This document shows positions 1 through 6,927 of a stretch of DNA of 15,064 bases, piece by piece. Every line of letters begins with the position of its first letter. Position 1 is the stretch's first letter. The position numbers and the translations under genes were made by a program. Below the pieces are notes generated by a model. The model was not told where the DNA came from and did not search any database. It worked only from the letters and a program-made list of their open reading frames with translations. Source of the DNA: Thermus_A sp040290245 (GTDB taxonomy: Bacteria > Deinococcota > Deinococci > Deinococcales > Thermaceae); NCBI RefSeq assembly GCF_040290245.1, contig NZ_PSMQ01000041.1:1-15064 (forward strand), in the 5' to 3' direction.

Positions 1-471
1 GCGGGTACGTGCTCCTGGCCTTCCTTCGGCGCGACTTCGTCGAGCGGCTGGGCTGGCTCACCGACCAACAGCTCCAAAGGCGCGGTGGCCGTTGGCCAGT
101 TTACCCCGGGGCCACTCTTCACCACGGCGACCTTTGTCGGGTGCCTGGTGGCCGGGTTGCCGGGTGCCCTGCTGGCCACGCTCGGGATCTTCCTGCCCTC
201 CTTCTTCTTCGTGGCCGCGGTAGCGCCTTTTGTGCCCCGGCTTCGGGCCTCCCGGTGGACGGCGCCTTTGTTAGACGGGGTGAACGTGGCCGCGGTGGCG
301 CTGATGGCGGGGGTCTTCTGGCCGATCGGCCGGGAGGCGATCGTCGACCCGATGACGGCTGCGCTGGCCCTGGCCTCGCTCGTGCTCCTCCTGCGCCTCC
401 GGGTGAACTCGGCCTGGCTGGTACTCGCCGGCGGGGCGGTCGGCCTTTTAACGCACACCCTTATGGGGTGA
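1..471 (+). pseudogene. chrA: chromate transporter ChrA, C-terminal part, frameshifted and cut by the window edge
   Basis: This is the C-terminal CHR domain of a long-chain ChrA membrane transporter, a family that exports chromate from the cytoplasm. From base 3 the frame reads GYVLLAFLRRDFVERLGWLTDQQL, close to the start of the second CHR domain, but the next family motif, VAVGQFTPGPLFTTATF, lies one frame over from about base 85. Removing one base near the AAA run at 76-78 would restore TDQQL-QGA-VAVGQFTPGP. Downstream the frame is clean to TGA at 469-471, with four hydrophobic stretches and the VNSAWLVL motif near the end. The upstream part is outside the window. The break could be a homopolymer sequencing error or a real inactivating mutation; the sequence alone cannot separate these. 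The family call is secure, the intactness is not. Confidence 0.75.
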
Positions 472-500
472 TGCCCGCAGGGCTTGGCCAAAGGCCTTGC

Positions 501-520
501 GGAGGGGTATGCCTCCTTCT
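501..520 (+). terminator. weak hairpin with T-rich tail after chrA
   Basis: GGAGG (501-505) can pair with CCTCC (512-516) across a 6-nt loop and is followed by TTCTT. It lies 30 bases after the chrA stop and just before the purH promoter region, so it may end chrA transcription. The stem is only 5 bp and the tail is short. Confidence 0.25.
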
Positions 521-554
521 TGACACGACCAAGCCTGGTGGCTTCGGATAAAGT
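520..554 (+). promoter_or_regulatory. putative purH promoter
   Basis: A perfect TTGACA lies at 520-525. A TANNNT-type box, TAAAGT (549-554), ends 7 nt before the purH ATG, the spacing seen at leaderless genes in this phylum. The gap between the two boxes is 23 bp, too long for a normal sigma-A promoter, so they may not belong together. An alternative -10 for the TTGACA would be the weak TCGGAT at 544-549. Confidence 0.35.
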
Positions 555-561
555 GGGGGGG

Positions 562-2058
562 ATGCGGGCGCTTCTTTCCGTTTCGGACAAGCGGGGGCTT
601 TTGGAGTTCGCCCGGGGGCTTTTGGAGCTGGGCTTCACCCTTATCTCCACAGGGGGGACCTACCGGGCCCTGAAGGGGGCGGGGATCCCCACCCTTCACA
701 TCTTTGAGGTCACCGGGTTTCCCGAGATCCTCGAGGGTCGGGTCAAAACCCTTCACCCGAGGGTCCACGCGGGGCTTTTGGCCAAACCCACTCCCGAGCA
801 CGAGGCCGAGCTAAAGGCTCATGGTATAGAACGAATCCATCTCTTGGCGGTGAACCTCTACCCCTTCCGGGAGGCGGTGGCTCGAGGGGTTTCCTTTGAG
901 GAGGCCCTAGAGCAGATCGACATCGGGGGGCCGGCCCTGCTCCGGGCGGCGGCCAAAAACCACCAGGCCGTCCTCCCGGTGTCTGACCCCGAGGACTACC
1001 CGGAGGTGCTCAGGGCCCTCAAGGAAGGGGTAAGCCCAGAGTTCAGGCGGAGGCTTGCCCGGAAGGCCTTCGCCCACACGGCCCTTTATGACGCCGCGAT
1101 CGCCGAGTGGCTTTCTGGGGAAAAGTTCCCCGAGGATAAGTTCCTGGTCCTGCGAAGGGAGGCCCCCTTGCGCTACGGGGAAAACCCCCACCAGGAGGCG
1201 GCTTTTTACCGGGTGGTGGGCGAGGAGGGCCCCCTTCTTGAGGCCAGAATCCTCCAGGGCAAGGCCATGAGCTTCAACAACTACCTGGACGCGGAGGCGG
1301 CTTGGAACCTGGTCTCGGAGTTCGAGGAGCCCGCCTGTGTCGCCATCAAGCACCAGAACCCCTGTGGGGTGGCCCTGGGACGGGATGCCCTCGAGGCCTA
1401 TCAGAAGGCTTACGCCGCGGACCCCATCTCCATCTTTGGGGGCATCGTGGCCTTTAACCGGGTGGTGGAGGGCCAGGTGGCCGAGGCCATGCGGGACGTC
1501 TTCCTCGAGGTGGTCCTGGCCCCGGGCTTTACCGAGGAGGCGCTTAGGGTCCTGGGCCGGAAGAGGAACCTGAGGCTCCTCGAGGTCCCCAGGCCCGCCA
1601 AGGGGGCCTACCTGGACCTGAGGCGCCTTAGGGGCGGGGTGCTCCTCCAGGATGCGGACACCCAGGACCCCGTAACCCCCAAGGTGGTGACCAAGAAGGC
1701 ACCCGCTGAGGAGCTCTGGGGCGAGCTCTGGTTCGCCTGGAAGGTGGTGAAGCACGTGCGCTCCAACGCCATCGTGGTGGCCAAGGGGGGACAGACCCTG
1801 GGGATCGGGGTGGGGCAGACCAACCGCTTAAGCGCTGCCCGCCACGCTCTAGAGCAGGCGGGCAAGCAGGCCGAAGGGGCGGTCCTGGCCTCGGACGCCT
1901 TCTTCCCCTTTGACGACGTGGTGCGCCTGGCTGCTCAGCATGGCGTTGCCGCCATCGTCCAGCCCGGGGGAAGCCTGCGGGACGAGGAGTCCATAAGGGC
2001 GGCGGACGAGCTCGGCCTGGCCATGGTGTTTACCGGAGTAAGGCACTTCCGCCACTAG
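562..2058 (+). CDS. purH: bifunctional AICAR transformylase / IMP cyclohydrolase PurH
   Basis: PurH catalyses the last two steps of de novo IMP synthesis: formylation of AICAR with 10-formyl-THF, then ring closure to IMP. The product is 498 aa, slightly under the usual 510-530. The N-terminal cyclohydrolase (MGS-like) domain shows SVSDKRG (6-12), STGGTYRAL (29-37) and GRVKTLHPRVHAGLLA from residue 59. The transformylase domain has LRYGENPHQ (203-211), FNNYLDAEAAW (238-248) and KHQNPCG with the catalytic Lys263-His264, and ends GVRHFRH. The ATG at 562 was chosen because MRALLSVSDK is the family N-terminus; the open frame extends upstream to 484 without conserved sequence. No clear Shine-Dalgarno precedes it, only a G run. 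It stands alone on its strand and its last 29 bases overlap the convergent desaturase. Confidence 0.97.
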   Translation: MRALLSVSDKRGLLEFARGLLELGFTLISTGGTYRALKGAGIPTLHIFEVTGFPEILEGRVKTLHPRVHAGLLAKPTPEHEAELKAHGIERIHLLAVNLYPFREAVARGVSFEEALEQIDIGGPALLRAAAKNHQAVLPVSDPEDYPEVLRALKEGVSPEFRRRLARKAFAHTALYDAAIAEWLSGEKFPEDKFLVLRREAPLRYGENPHQEAAFYRVVGEEGPLLEARILQGKAMSFNNYLDAEAAWNLVSEFEEPACVAIKHQNPCGVALGRDALEAYQKAYAADPISIFGGIVAFNRVVEGQVAEAMRDVFLEVVLAPGFTEEALRVLGRKRNLRLLEVPRPAKGAYLDLRRLRGGVLLQDADTQDPVTPKVVTKKAPAEELWGELWFAWKVVKHVRSNAIVVAKGGQTLGIGVGQTNRLSAARHALEQAGKQAEGAVLASDAFFPFDDVVRLAAQHGVAAIVQPGGSLRDEESIRAADELGLAMVFTGVRHFRH

Positions 2059-3116
2059 CCGATCCCTGGGAGCGCCCTTTAAGGCCCCGCTGCATCCGCC
2101 GAAGAAGGGGGGCCACGTCCTTGAAGCCCACCAGCTTCCGGCTCTCCTCGTCGTGGAGGTGCATATCCGCGAAGGCGATCTTGAAGGCGTCCTTCAGGGT
2201 GACCGTGGGGGCGGCCTTGACCAGGTCCACTTCTTTTTGTACCTTTTCCAGGTTATAATTGGGGATCCTGGGGGCCAGGTGGTGGATGTGGTGGAAGCCG
2301 ATGTTCCCGGTAAGCCACTGGAGAAGCCTGGGCAGTTTCAGATAGGTGCTCCCCTCCATGGCCGCCTTCAGGTACTCCCAGCGGGGGTCGTGCTCCCAGT
2401 AGGCGTCCTCGAACTGGTGCTGGACGTAAAAGAGGAAGATGCCGATCATCCCTGCCAGGTACTGGATGGGGAGATAGACGAAAAGAAGGGTCTTTGCCCC
2501 AAAGAGAAGGACGATGCCCGCGAGGAGAATGGCGATGCCCAGATTGGTCAAGGCCACGCTGTTTCGAAGGTGTGGCTTGTCCGAGCCATATANNNNNNNN
2601 NNNNNNNNNNNNNNNNNNNNNNNNNNNNNNNNNNNNNNNNNNNNNNNNNNNNNNNNNNNNNNNNNNNNNNNNNNNNNNNNNNNNNNNNNNNNNNNNNNNN
2701 NNNNNNNNNNNNNNNNNNNNNNNNNNNNNNNNNNNNNNNNNNNNNNNNNNNNNNNNNNNNNNNNNNNNNNNNNNNNNNNNNNNNNNNNNGGCCTGCCAGT
2801 AGTGGTAGGGGACGAGGGTTAAGACCCCGCTTAAAAAGCCTAGGAGGTCATTGGCCCAGCGCCTAGGGAAGAAGGAGCCGTGGCCCACATCGTGTTGGAG
2901 GATAAAGAGGCGGACCAAAAAGAGGGCGGCCACAAGATCCAAAAGGAGGGTGAGGGCCAAGGAGACCTCGAGGGCCTTATGGGCTAGAACGAAGACGGTG
3001 AAAAGGGGAACCGCGGTGTTTGCCACTTGGCGGAGGCTCCGCCAGAGGTTGGGTTTGGCGTAAGGCTTGATGAGGGGAATCCAGTCCTTAGGTTCGACGG
3101 GGGTCCTTTGGCTCAT
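2030..3116 (-). CDS. membrane fatty-acid desaturase, interrupted by an assembly gap
   Basis: This is an integral-membrane di-iron desaturase of the acyl-lipid/omega-6 type, expected to introduce a cis double bond into membrane acyl chains. The N-terminal part (ATG 3116 to the gap) has two hydrophobic segments and histidine box 1, HDVGH (residues 75-79), then GVLTLVPYHYW. The C-terminal part has box 3 in GNIGFHHIHHLAPRIPNYNL, followed by DMHLHDEESRKLVGF. Box 2 (HxxHH) should lie in the gap. The two parts are in different frames as printed, which is explained if the run of 197 Ns is not the true length (it should be 1 modulo 3). ATG 3116 is preferred over GTG 3125 because AAGGGG sits 8 nt before it. 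The stop at 2030-2032 lies inside the purH 3' end. It follows dtd after 62 bases on the same strand. Confidence 0.85.
2593..2789. other. assembly gap (197 Ns) inside the desaturase
   Basis: A run of N from 2593 to 2789. The coding frame on the right ends exactly on a codon, while the frame on the left carries two extra bases next to the gap. A continuous gene therefore needs a gap length of 1 modulo 3; 197 is 2 modulo 3, so the length is an estimate. About 65 residues, including histidine box 2, are missing. Confidence 0.95.
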
Positions 3117-3178
3117 GCTTTCCACCCCTTTGCAGGGATGCTCAAGCTTAAAAACGAAGGGGATGAGAAACGTGAGGC

Positions 3179-3634
3179 TTAGGGTCTCGTGCGGTCCTTG
3201 GAGTCTAAGAGGAGGGTTACGGGCCCCTCGTTCACCAGGTGGACCCGCATCTCGGCCCCGTAGACGCCCGTCTCCACGGGGTGGCCCTGGCCCACCAGGT
3301 GGTCGATGAAGACCTCGTAAAGCCGGCGGCCCTGGTCGAAGGGGGCGGCCTCTAGGAAGCTCGGCCGGTGGCCTTTTCGGGTGTCTGCGTAAAGGGTAAA
3401 CTGGCTGACCACCAGGATCTCCCCGCCCACCTCCTTGAGGTCCAGGTTCATCTTCCCAGCCGCGTCTTCGAAGATTCGGAGCCTTCCCACCTTCCGGGCC
3501 AGGTACTCCGCGTCCATGGGGGTGTCCTGACGATGGACGCCCAAAAGGACCAGAAGGCCGAGCCCAATCCGGCCCACCACCTCCCCCTCCACCTCCACAA
3601 AGGCTTCTGAGACCCGCTGGACCACCGCCCGCAT
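3179..3634 (-). CDS. dtd: D-aminoacyl-tRNA deacylase
   Basis: Dtd hydrolyses D-aminoacyl-tRNAs (and, in the family, Gly-tRNA(Ala)), keeping D-residues out of proteins. The 151-aa product has the standard family length and both signature motifs: SQFTLYAD with SQFT at 77-80, and NEGPVTLLLDS with the Gly-cisPro pair at 137-138, which shapes the chiral pocket. The N-terminus MRAVVQRVSEA is typical. The ATG at 3634 lies 4 nt after the stop of the upstream degV, with no strong Shine-Dalgarno, so translational coupling is likely. It is the third gene of the degV-degV-dtd-desaturase run. Asparagine and Glu at NEGP, where many homologues have NDGP, is a conservative change. Confidence 0.96.
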   Translation of the reverse strand: MRAVVQRVSEAFVEVEGEVVGRIGLGLLVLLGVHRQDTPMDAEYLARKVGRLRIFEDAAGKMNLDLKEVGGEILVVSQFTLYADTRKGHRPSFLEAAPFDQGRRLYEVFIDHLVGQGHPVETGVYGAEMRVHLVNEGPVTLLLDSKDRTRP

Positions 3635-3638
3635 GGCG

Positions 3639-4463
3639 TTACTCTACCTTTGGCCCGGCGAAGAGCGCCACCGTGCCTGGCCCGGTGTGAACGCTCACCG
3701 CCGCGCCCGCCTGGCGGACGGATAGGATCTCCTCCTCGAGAAGCTGCTTTAGCGCATGAGCGGCCTCGAGGTTTCCCGCGTGGGCCAGGTGGACCCAGGC
3801 CCCTCGAGGGAATTGGGTGCGGAAGAGCTCGGCCATCTTTGAAAGCCCCTCCTTGAAACCCCGCACCCGGGGTCCCGCCTGGACCAACCCCCCCTTGACC
3901 TCCAAAATGGGCAAGAGGTGGAGCAGGTTTCCCACAAAGCGCTGAAGCCCTCCGATCCGTCCCGAGCGGTGGAGGTAGGTGAGGGTTCTGGGTAGGACCA
4001 GGCCCCGCACCTGGGTGCGGTAAGGCGCCACTGCCTCTAAAAGCCGCTCCCAGGCCACCCCTCTTTTTAAAAGCCTTCTCGCTTCGTCTAGAACCAGGTG
4101 GAGCCCCCCGTTCAGGCTCCAGGAGTCCAGGACCAAGACCCTTTGGCCAAAGGCCCGGGCCACGCTTTCCGCCGTGGAAAGAGTTCCGGAAAGCCTTCCC
4201 GATACGTGGACGGAAAGGACCCGGTCGTGGCGGCAAAGGAGCCCCTCGTAAGCAGCGTAAAGGTCGTTCGGGGCCACCTGGCTTGTGGAAAGCCTCTTGC
4301 CCTGAACAAGGTGGTGGAGGACATCCTCTTGGGAGATGTCCAGATAGTCCCGGAGGCTTCTCCCCTCCAGGACCACCTGCTGGGGCACCAGGTGGATGCC
4401 TTGGGCCAGGGCCTCTTCTGGAGGGAGGCCTAAGGTGGAGTCGGCGACGAAAGCGATCCTCAC
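3639..4463 (-). CDS. DegV-family fatty-acid-binding protein (second of pair)
   Basis: DegV proteins are soluble two-domain proteins that hold a fatty acid in a buried tunnel; the FakB subgroup presents it to the kinase FakA for phosphorylation and phospholipid synthesis. This 274-aa copy has the family landmarks in order: VADST at 6-10, TSQ at 60-62 (head-group contact), VSGRLSGTLSTAES from residue 87, HRSGRIGG in the middle and HTGPG near the C-terminus. It starts with GTG at 4463, whose bases overlap the TGA of the upstream paralogue (GTGA), indicating translational coupling. It has diverged: SQVAPND replaces SQPSPKD in its partner, and the ligand may differ. Whether it works with a FakA kinase cannot be told here, since no kinase gene is in the window. 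Confidence 0.9.
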   Translation of the reverse strand: MRIAFVADSTLGLPPEEALAQGIHLVPQQVVLEGRSLRDYLDISQEDVLHHLVQGKRLSTSQVAPNDLYAAYEGLLCRHDRVLSVHVSGRLSGTLSTAESVARAFGQRVLVLDSWSLNGGLHLVLDEARRLLKRGVAWERLLEAVAPYRTQVRGLVLPRTLTYLHRSGRIGGLQRFVGNLLHLLPILEVKGGLVQAGPRVRGFKEGLSKMAELFRTQFPRGAWVHLAHAGNLEAAHALKQLLEEEILSVRQAGAAVSVHTGPGTVALFAGPKVE

Positions 4464-5302
4464 AGGCTGTAGGCGTAAACCCCGTAGGTCCCAGGCCCGG
4501 TGTGGCTGGCGATCACGCTTCCCAGCTCGCTGGTGAGGCCCTCTTCTACGGGGAGGCCCGAGGCCAAAACCATGCCCTTGAGCGCCTCCACCGCCTGGCT
4601 GTCTGCGCTATAGAGGAAATAGGCCCGGATCCGCCCCCGGCCTTTGCCCCAGGCCAGGAAGTCCTTGAAGATCTGTTCCCTTGCCCCCTTCTCCCCCCGG
4701 GCCCGCCCCGCGGTCTCCACCCGGCCCGCCTTGAGGGTCAGGACCGGCTTGACGTTTAAAAGGGTGCCCAGAAACGCCTGAGCGCCGCCAATCCGACCCC
4801 CCCGGCGGAGGAACTCCAAGGTGGCCATGCTAAAGCGGACGAAATGGTCGTCGCGAATCCGTTCGAGCTCCTTAAGGACCTCTTCCAAGCCCTTTCCCTC
4901 CTGGAGGAGTTCGTGCGCCCTGAAAAGCATCATCCCGATCCCCAAGGAGGCGGCCTGGGTGTCAAAGAGGGTGACCCGGCCGGGGAAGGTCTGGGCGGCG
5001 AGCTTTGCAGACTGAAGCGTGCCGGAAAGCTTGCTGGAGATGTGGATCGAAAGCACGTGGTCCGCTTCCTGTAAAGCCTCGCGGTAGGCTTCCTCAAAGT
5101 CCTTGGGGGAGGGTTGGCTGGTGCTGGGAAAGGCCACCCCCTGGCGGACCTTCTCGAAGATCTCCGTGGGGGTGATTTCCGTCCAGTCGCGATAGACCCG
5201 GCCCCCCAGGTGGACGTACAGGGGGACCACCCGGGCCTTTAGGCGTTGCCTTAGGGACTCCGGCAGGTCCGCGGTGGAGTCCGTGACGAGGGCTACCTTC
5301 AT
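4460..5302 (-). CDS. DegV-family fatty-acid-binding protein (first of pair)
   Basis: This 280-aa DegV/FakB-like protein is predicted to bind a single fatty acid in the cytoplasm. Visible motifs are LVTDSTADLP (5-14), PSTSQPSPKDF (59-69), HISSKLSGTLQSAK (87-100), the RGGRIGG loop and the C-terminal SHTGPGTYGVYAYSL. It is closer to the family consensus than the adjacent copy. The ATG at 5302 gives the canonical MKVALVTDST start; an upstream in-frame extension to 5335 has no conserved sequence and would run through the promoter. No Shine-Dalgarno precedes the ATG, but an extended -10 box ends 10 nt upstream, so the mRNA is probably leaderless or nearly so. It is the promoter-proximal gene of the reverse cluster and diverges from serA with 59 bases between starts. 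Confidence 0.92.
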   Translation of the reverse strand: MKVALVTDSTADLPESLRQRLKARVVPLYVHLGGRVYRDWTEITPTEIFEKVRQGVAFPSTSQPSPKDFEEAYREALQEADHVLSIHISSKLSGTLQSAKLAAQTFPGRVTLFDTQAASLGIGMMLFRAHELLQEGKGLEEVLKELERIRDDHFVRFSMATLEFLRRGGRIGGAQAFLGTLLNVKPVLTLKAGRVETAGRARGEKGAREQIFKDFLAWGKGRGRIRAYFLYSADSQAVEALKGMVLASGLPVEEGLTSELGSVIASHTGPGTYGVYAYSL

Positions 5303-5312
5303 ACGCTGGGCC

Positions 5313-5321
5313 AGTATACCA
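5313..5321 (-). promoter_or_regulatory. extended -10 promoter of the degV-degV-dtd cluster
   Basis: On the reverse strand TGGTATACT gives a TG-n extension followed by TATACT (5313-5318), which ends 10 nt before the degV ATG. No -35 match is found 16-18 bp upstream, consistent with reliance on the extended -10. The transcript would start within a few bases of the ATG. Confidence 0.6.
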
Positions 5322-5326
5322 CTGCC

Positions 5327-5355
5327 TTGTCCCAAGGAGGCGTGGGTGCTACCTT
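5327..5355 (+). promoter_or_regulatory. leaderless promoter of serA
   Basis: TTGTCC (5327-5332), a 17-bp spacer and TACCTT (5350-5355) with a TG-n extension make a promoter whose -10 box ends 6 nt before the serA ATG at 5362. This is the arrangement of leaderless genes in Thermus and Deinococcus. It interleaves with the opposite-strand degV promoter: the two -10 regions are about 30 bp apart. Confidence 0.65.
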
Positions 5356-5361
5356 TTGGCT

Positions 5362-6927
5362 ATGTGGCGGATCCTGGTCACGGATGAGATGCGCCTAGGG
5401 GAGGTCAAAGGGGTTAGGGCCCAGGTGGACTACCGGCCCGGGCTTTCCCGGGGGGAGCTTTTGGAGATCATCCCTGCCTACGATGCCCTCATCACAAGGA
5501 GCCGAACCCAGGTGGACCGGGAGGTCCTGGTCCGGGGAAAGCGGCTTAGGGTGGTGGGCCGGGGCGGGGTCGGGGTGGACAATGTGGACCTCGAGGCGGC
5601 CAGCCGCCTGGGCATCCTGGTGGTCAATGTTCCCGAGGCCAACACCCGCTCCGCCGCCGAGCTCGCCTTCGGACTCCTTTTGGCCGCTGCCCGGGGGATC
5701 GCCGACTCGGACCGGAAGATCCGGGAGGGGGTCTGGGACCGGAAGGTTCTGGGCCTCGAGCTGAGGGGAAAGACCCTGGGGATCCTGGGCCTGGGGCGGA
5801 TCGGAAGCCAGGTGGCCCGGTTCGCCAAGGGCTTCGAGATGCGCGTTTTGGCCTACGACCCCTACATCCCAAGGGCCCGGGCGGAAAGCCTGGGGGTGGA
5901 GCTTGTGGAGGAGCTGGAGGACCTCCTCCGCCAGAGCCACTTCCTCACCGTGCACACCCCGCTTACGGAGGAGACCCGGGGCATGATCGGGAGGCGGGAG
6001 CTCTACCTTCTGCCCCGGGGGGCGGTGGTGGTGAACGCGGCCCGGGGCGGGATCGTGGATGAGAAGGCCCTTTTGGAGGTGCTTGAGGAGGGGCACCTCT
6101 TCGCCGCAGGGCTGGATGTCTTCGCCGAGGAACCCCCGCCCAAGGATCATCCTTTGGTTCACCACCCCAGGGTGGTCCACACCGCCCACCTGGGGGCGAA
6201 CACCTTTGAGGCCCAGGACCGGGTAGGGGAGGCGATTTTGGACCGGGTCCTCCGCACGTTGGAGGGGGACCTTGCCTACGCCCTGAACACCGGTTTTGAC
6301 CCCGAGGCCCTGGAGGCTTTAAGGGGCTGGCTCCCCTTGGGGGAGTCCTTGGGGAAGCTTCTGGCCCAGATCACCCGGGGCCGGCCCGAGGTGCTGGAGG
6401 TCTCCTTCTTCGGGGTGTTTGAGAAGAACCCCGAACCCGTGGCCACCGCGGTGGCCAAGGGGTTTTTGCTAAGGGTTATGGGAAGCGAGGGGGTGAATTT
6501 GGTCTCGGCCAGACCCCTGCTGAAGGAGCGGGGTGTGGCCCTTTTCACACGGCACACGGAGGAGACCCAGGGGTATAGCCGCCTGGTGGAGGTTCGGCTC
6601 CGCACGGACCAGGAGGAGCGGCGGGCCCGGGGCGTGGTGATGGGGGGGAGGCCGCGGCTTGTGGGGATCGACGACTACGCCCTCGAGGTCGTCCCGGAAG
6701 GGTACATGCTGGTCTGCGTCAACTACGACCGCCCTGGGGTGGTGGGCCAGGTGGGGACCCTCCTGGGAGAGGCGGGGGTGAACATCGCGGGGATGCAGCT
6801 GGGCCGGGACGTGCCGGGGGGGCGGGCCCTTTTTGTCCTCGCCGTAGATGAAAAACCCGCCCCAGAGGTCCTGGAGGCCCTACGGAGCCTTCCGGTTCTG
6901 GAGCGGGTGGACCTGGTGGAGCTCTAA
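5362..6927 (+). CDS. serA: D-3-phosphoglycerate dehydrogenase SerA (long form with ACT domain)
   Basis: SerA oxidises 3-phosphoglycerate to 3-phosphohydroxypyruvate with NAD+, the first step of serine synthesis. The 521-aa product is the long type I form. Residues 1-100 and about 285-305 form the substrate domain, with GRGGVGVDNVDL from 67. The Rossmann fold is at 101-284 with GLGRIG (143-148) and the NAD-binding Asp in YDPYIPR. Catalytic Arg228 is in NAARGG, Glu257 in DVFAEEPP and His276 in TAHLGAN. An intervening ASB domain covers about 310-440 and an ACT domain 447-521 (NYDRPGVVGQVGTLLGEAGVNIAG), which suggests serine feedback. TAHLGANT differs from the common TPHLGAST but keeps the histidine. 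ATG 5362 lies 6 nt after a -10 box and has no Shine-Dalgarno, so translation is probably leaderless. The stop overlaps that of secDF. Confidence 0.97.
   Translation: MWRILVTDEMRLGEVKGVRAQVDYRPGLSRGELLEIIPAYDALITRSRTQVDREVLVRGKRLRVVGRGGVGVDNVDLEAASRLGILVVNVPEANTRSAAELAFGLLLAAARGIADSDRKIREGVWDRKVLGLELRGKTLGILGLGRIGSQVARFAKGFEMRVLAYDPYIPRARAESLGVELVEELEDLLRQSHFLTVHTPLTEETRGMIGRRELYLLPRGAVVVNAARGGIVDEKALLEVLEEGHLFAAGLDVFAEEPPPKDHPLVHHPRVVHTAHLGANTFEAQDRVGEAILDRVLRTLEGDLAYALNTGFDPEALEALRGWLPLGESLGKLLAQITRGRPEVLEVSFFGVFEKNPEPVATAVAKGFLLRVMGSEGVNLVSARPLLKERGVALFTRHTEETQGYSRLVEVRLRTDQEERRARGVVMGGRPRLVGIDDYALEVVPEGYMLVCVNYDRPGVVGQVGTLLGEAGVNIAGMQLGRDVPGGRALFVLAVDEKPAPEVLEALRSLPVLERVDLVEL

Noticed and set aside
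85..471. A separate short gene starting at GTG 85
   Set aside because: The sequence before it in another frame continues the same CHR-domain motif, so this is the rest of one frameshifted chrA, not an independent gene.
3117..3178. Promoter for the desaturase in the 62-base gap after dtd (TAAGCT on the reverse strand)
   Set aside because: No -35 or TG extension accompanies the box, so I could not support it; read-through from dtd is simpler.
5334..5340. AAGGAGG, a perfect Shine-Dalgarno sequence upstream of serA
   Set aside because: It lies 21 nt before the serA ATG, too far, and inside the spacer of the predicted serA promoter; no in-frame start sits at a proper distance.
5395..6189. Long open frame (264 codons) on the reverse strand within serA
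   Set aside because: It is antisense to a clear gene; the Gly/Pro/His-rich product is the usual shadow of GC-rich coding.
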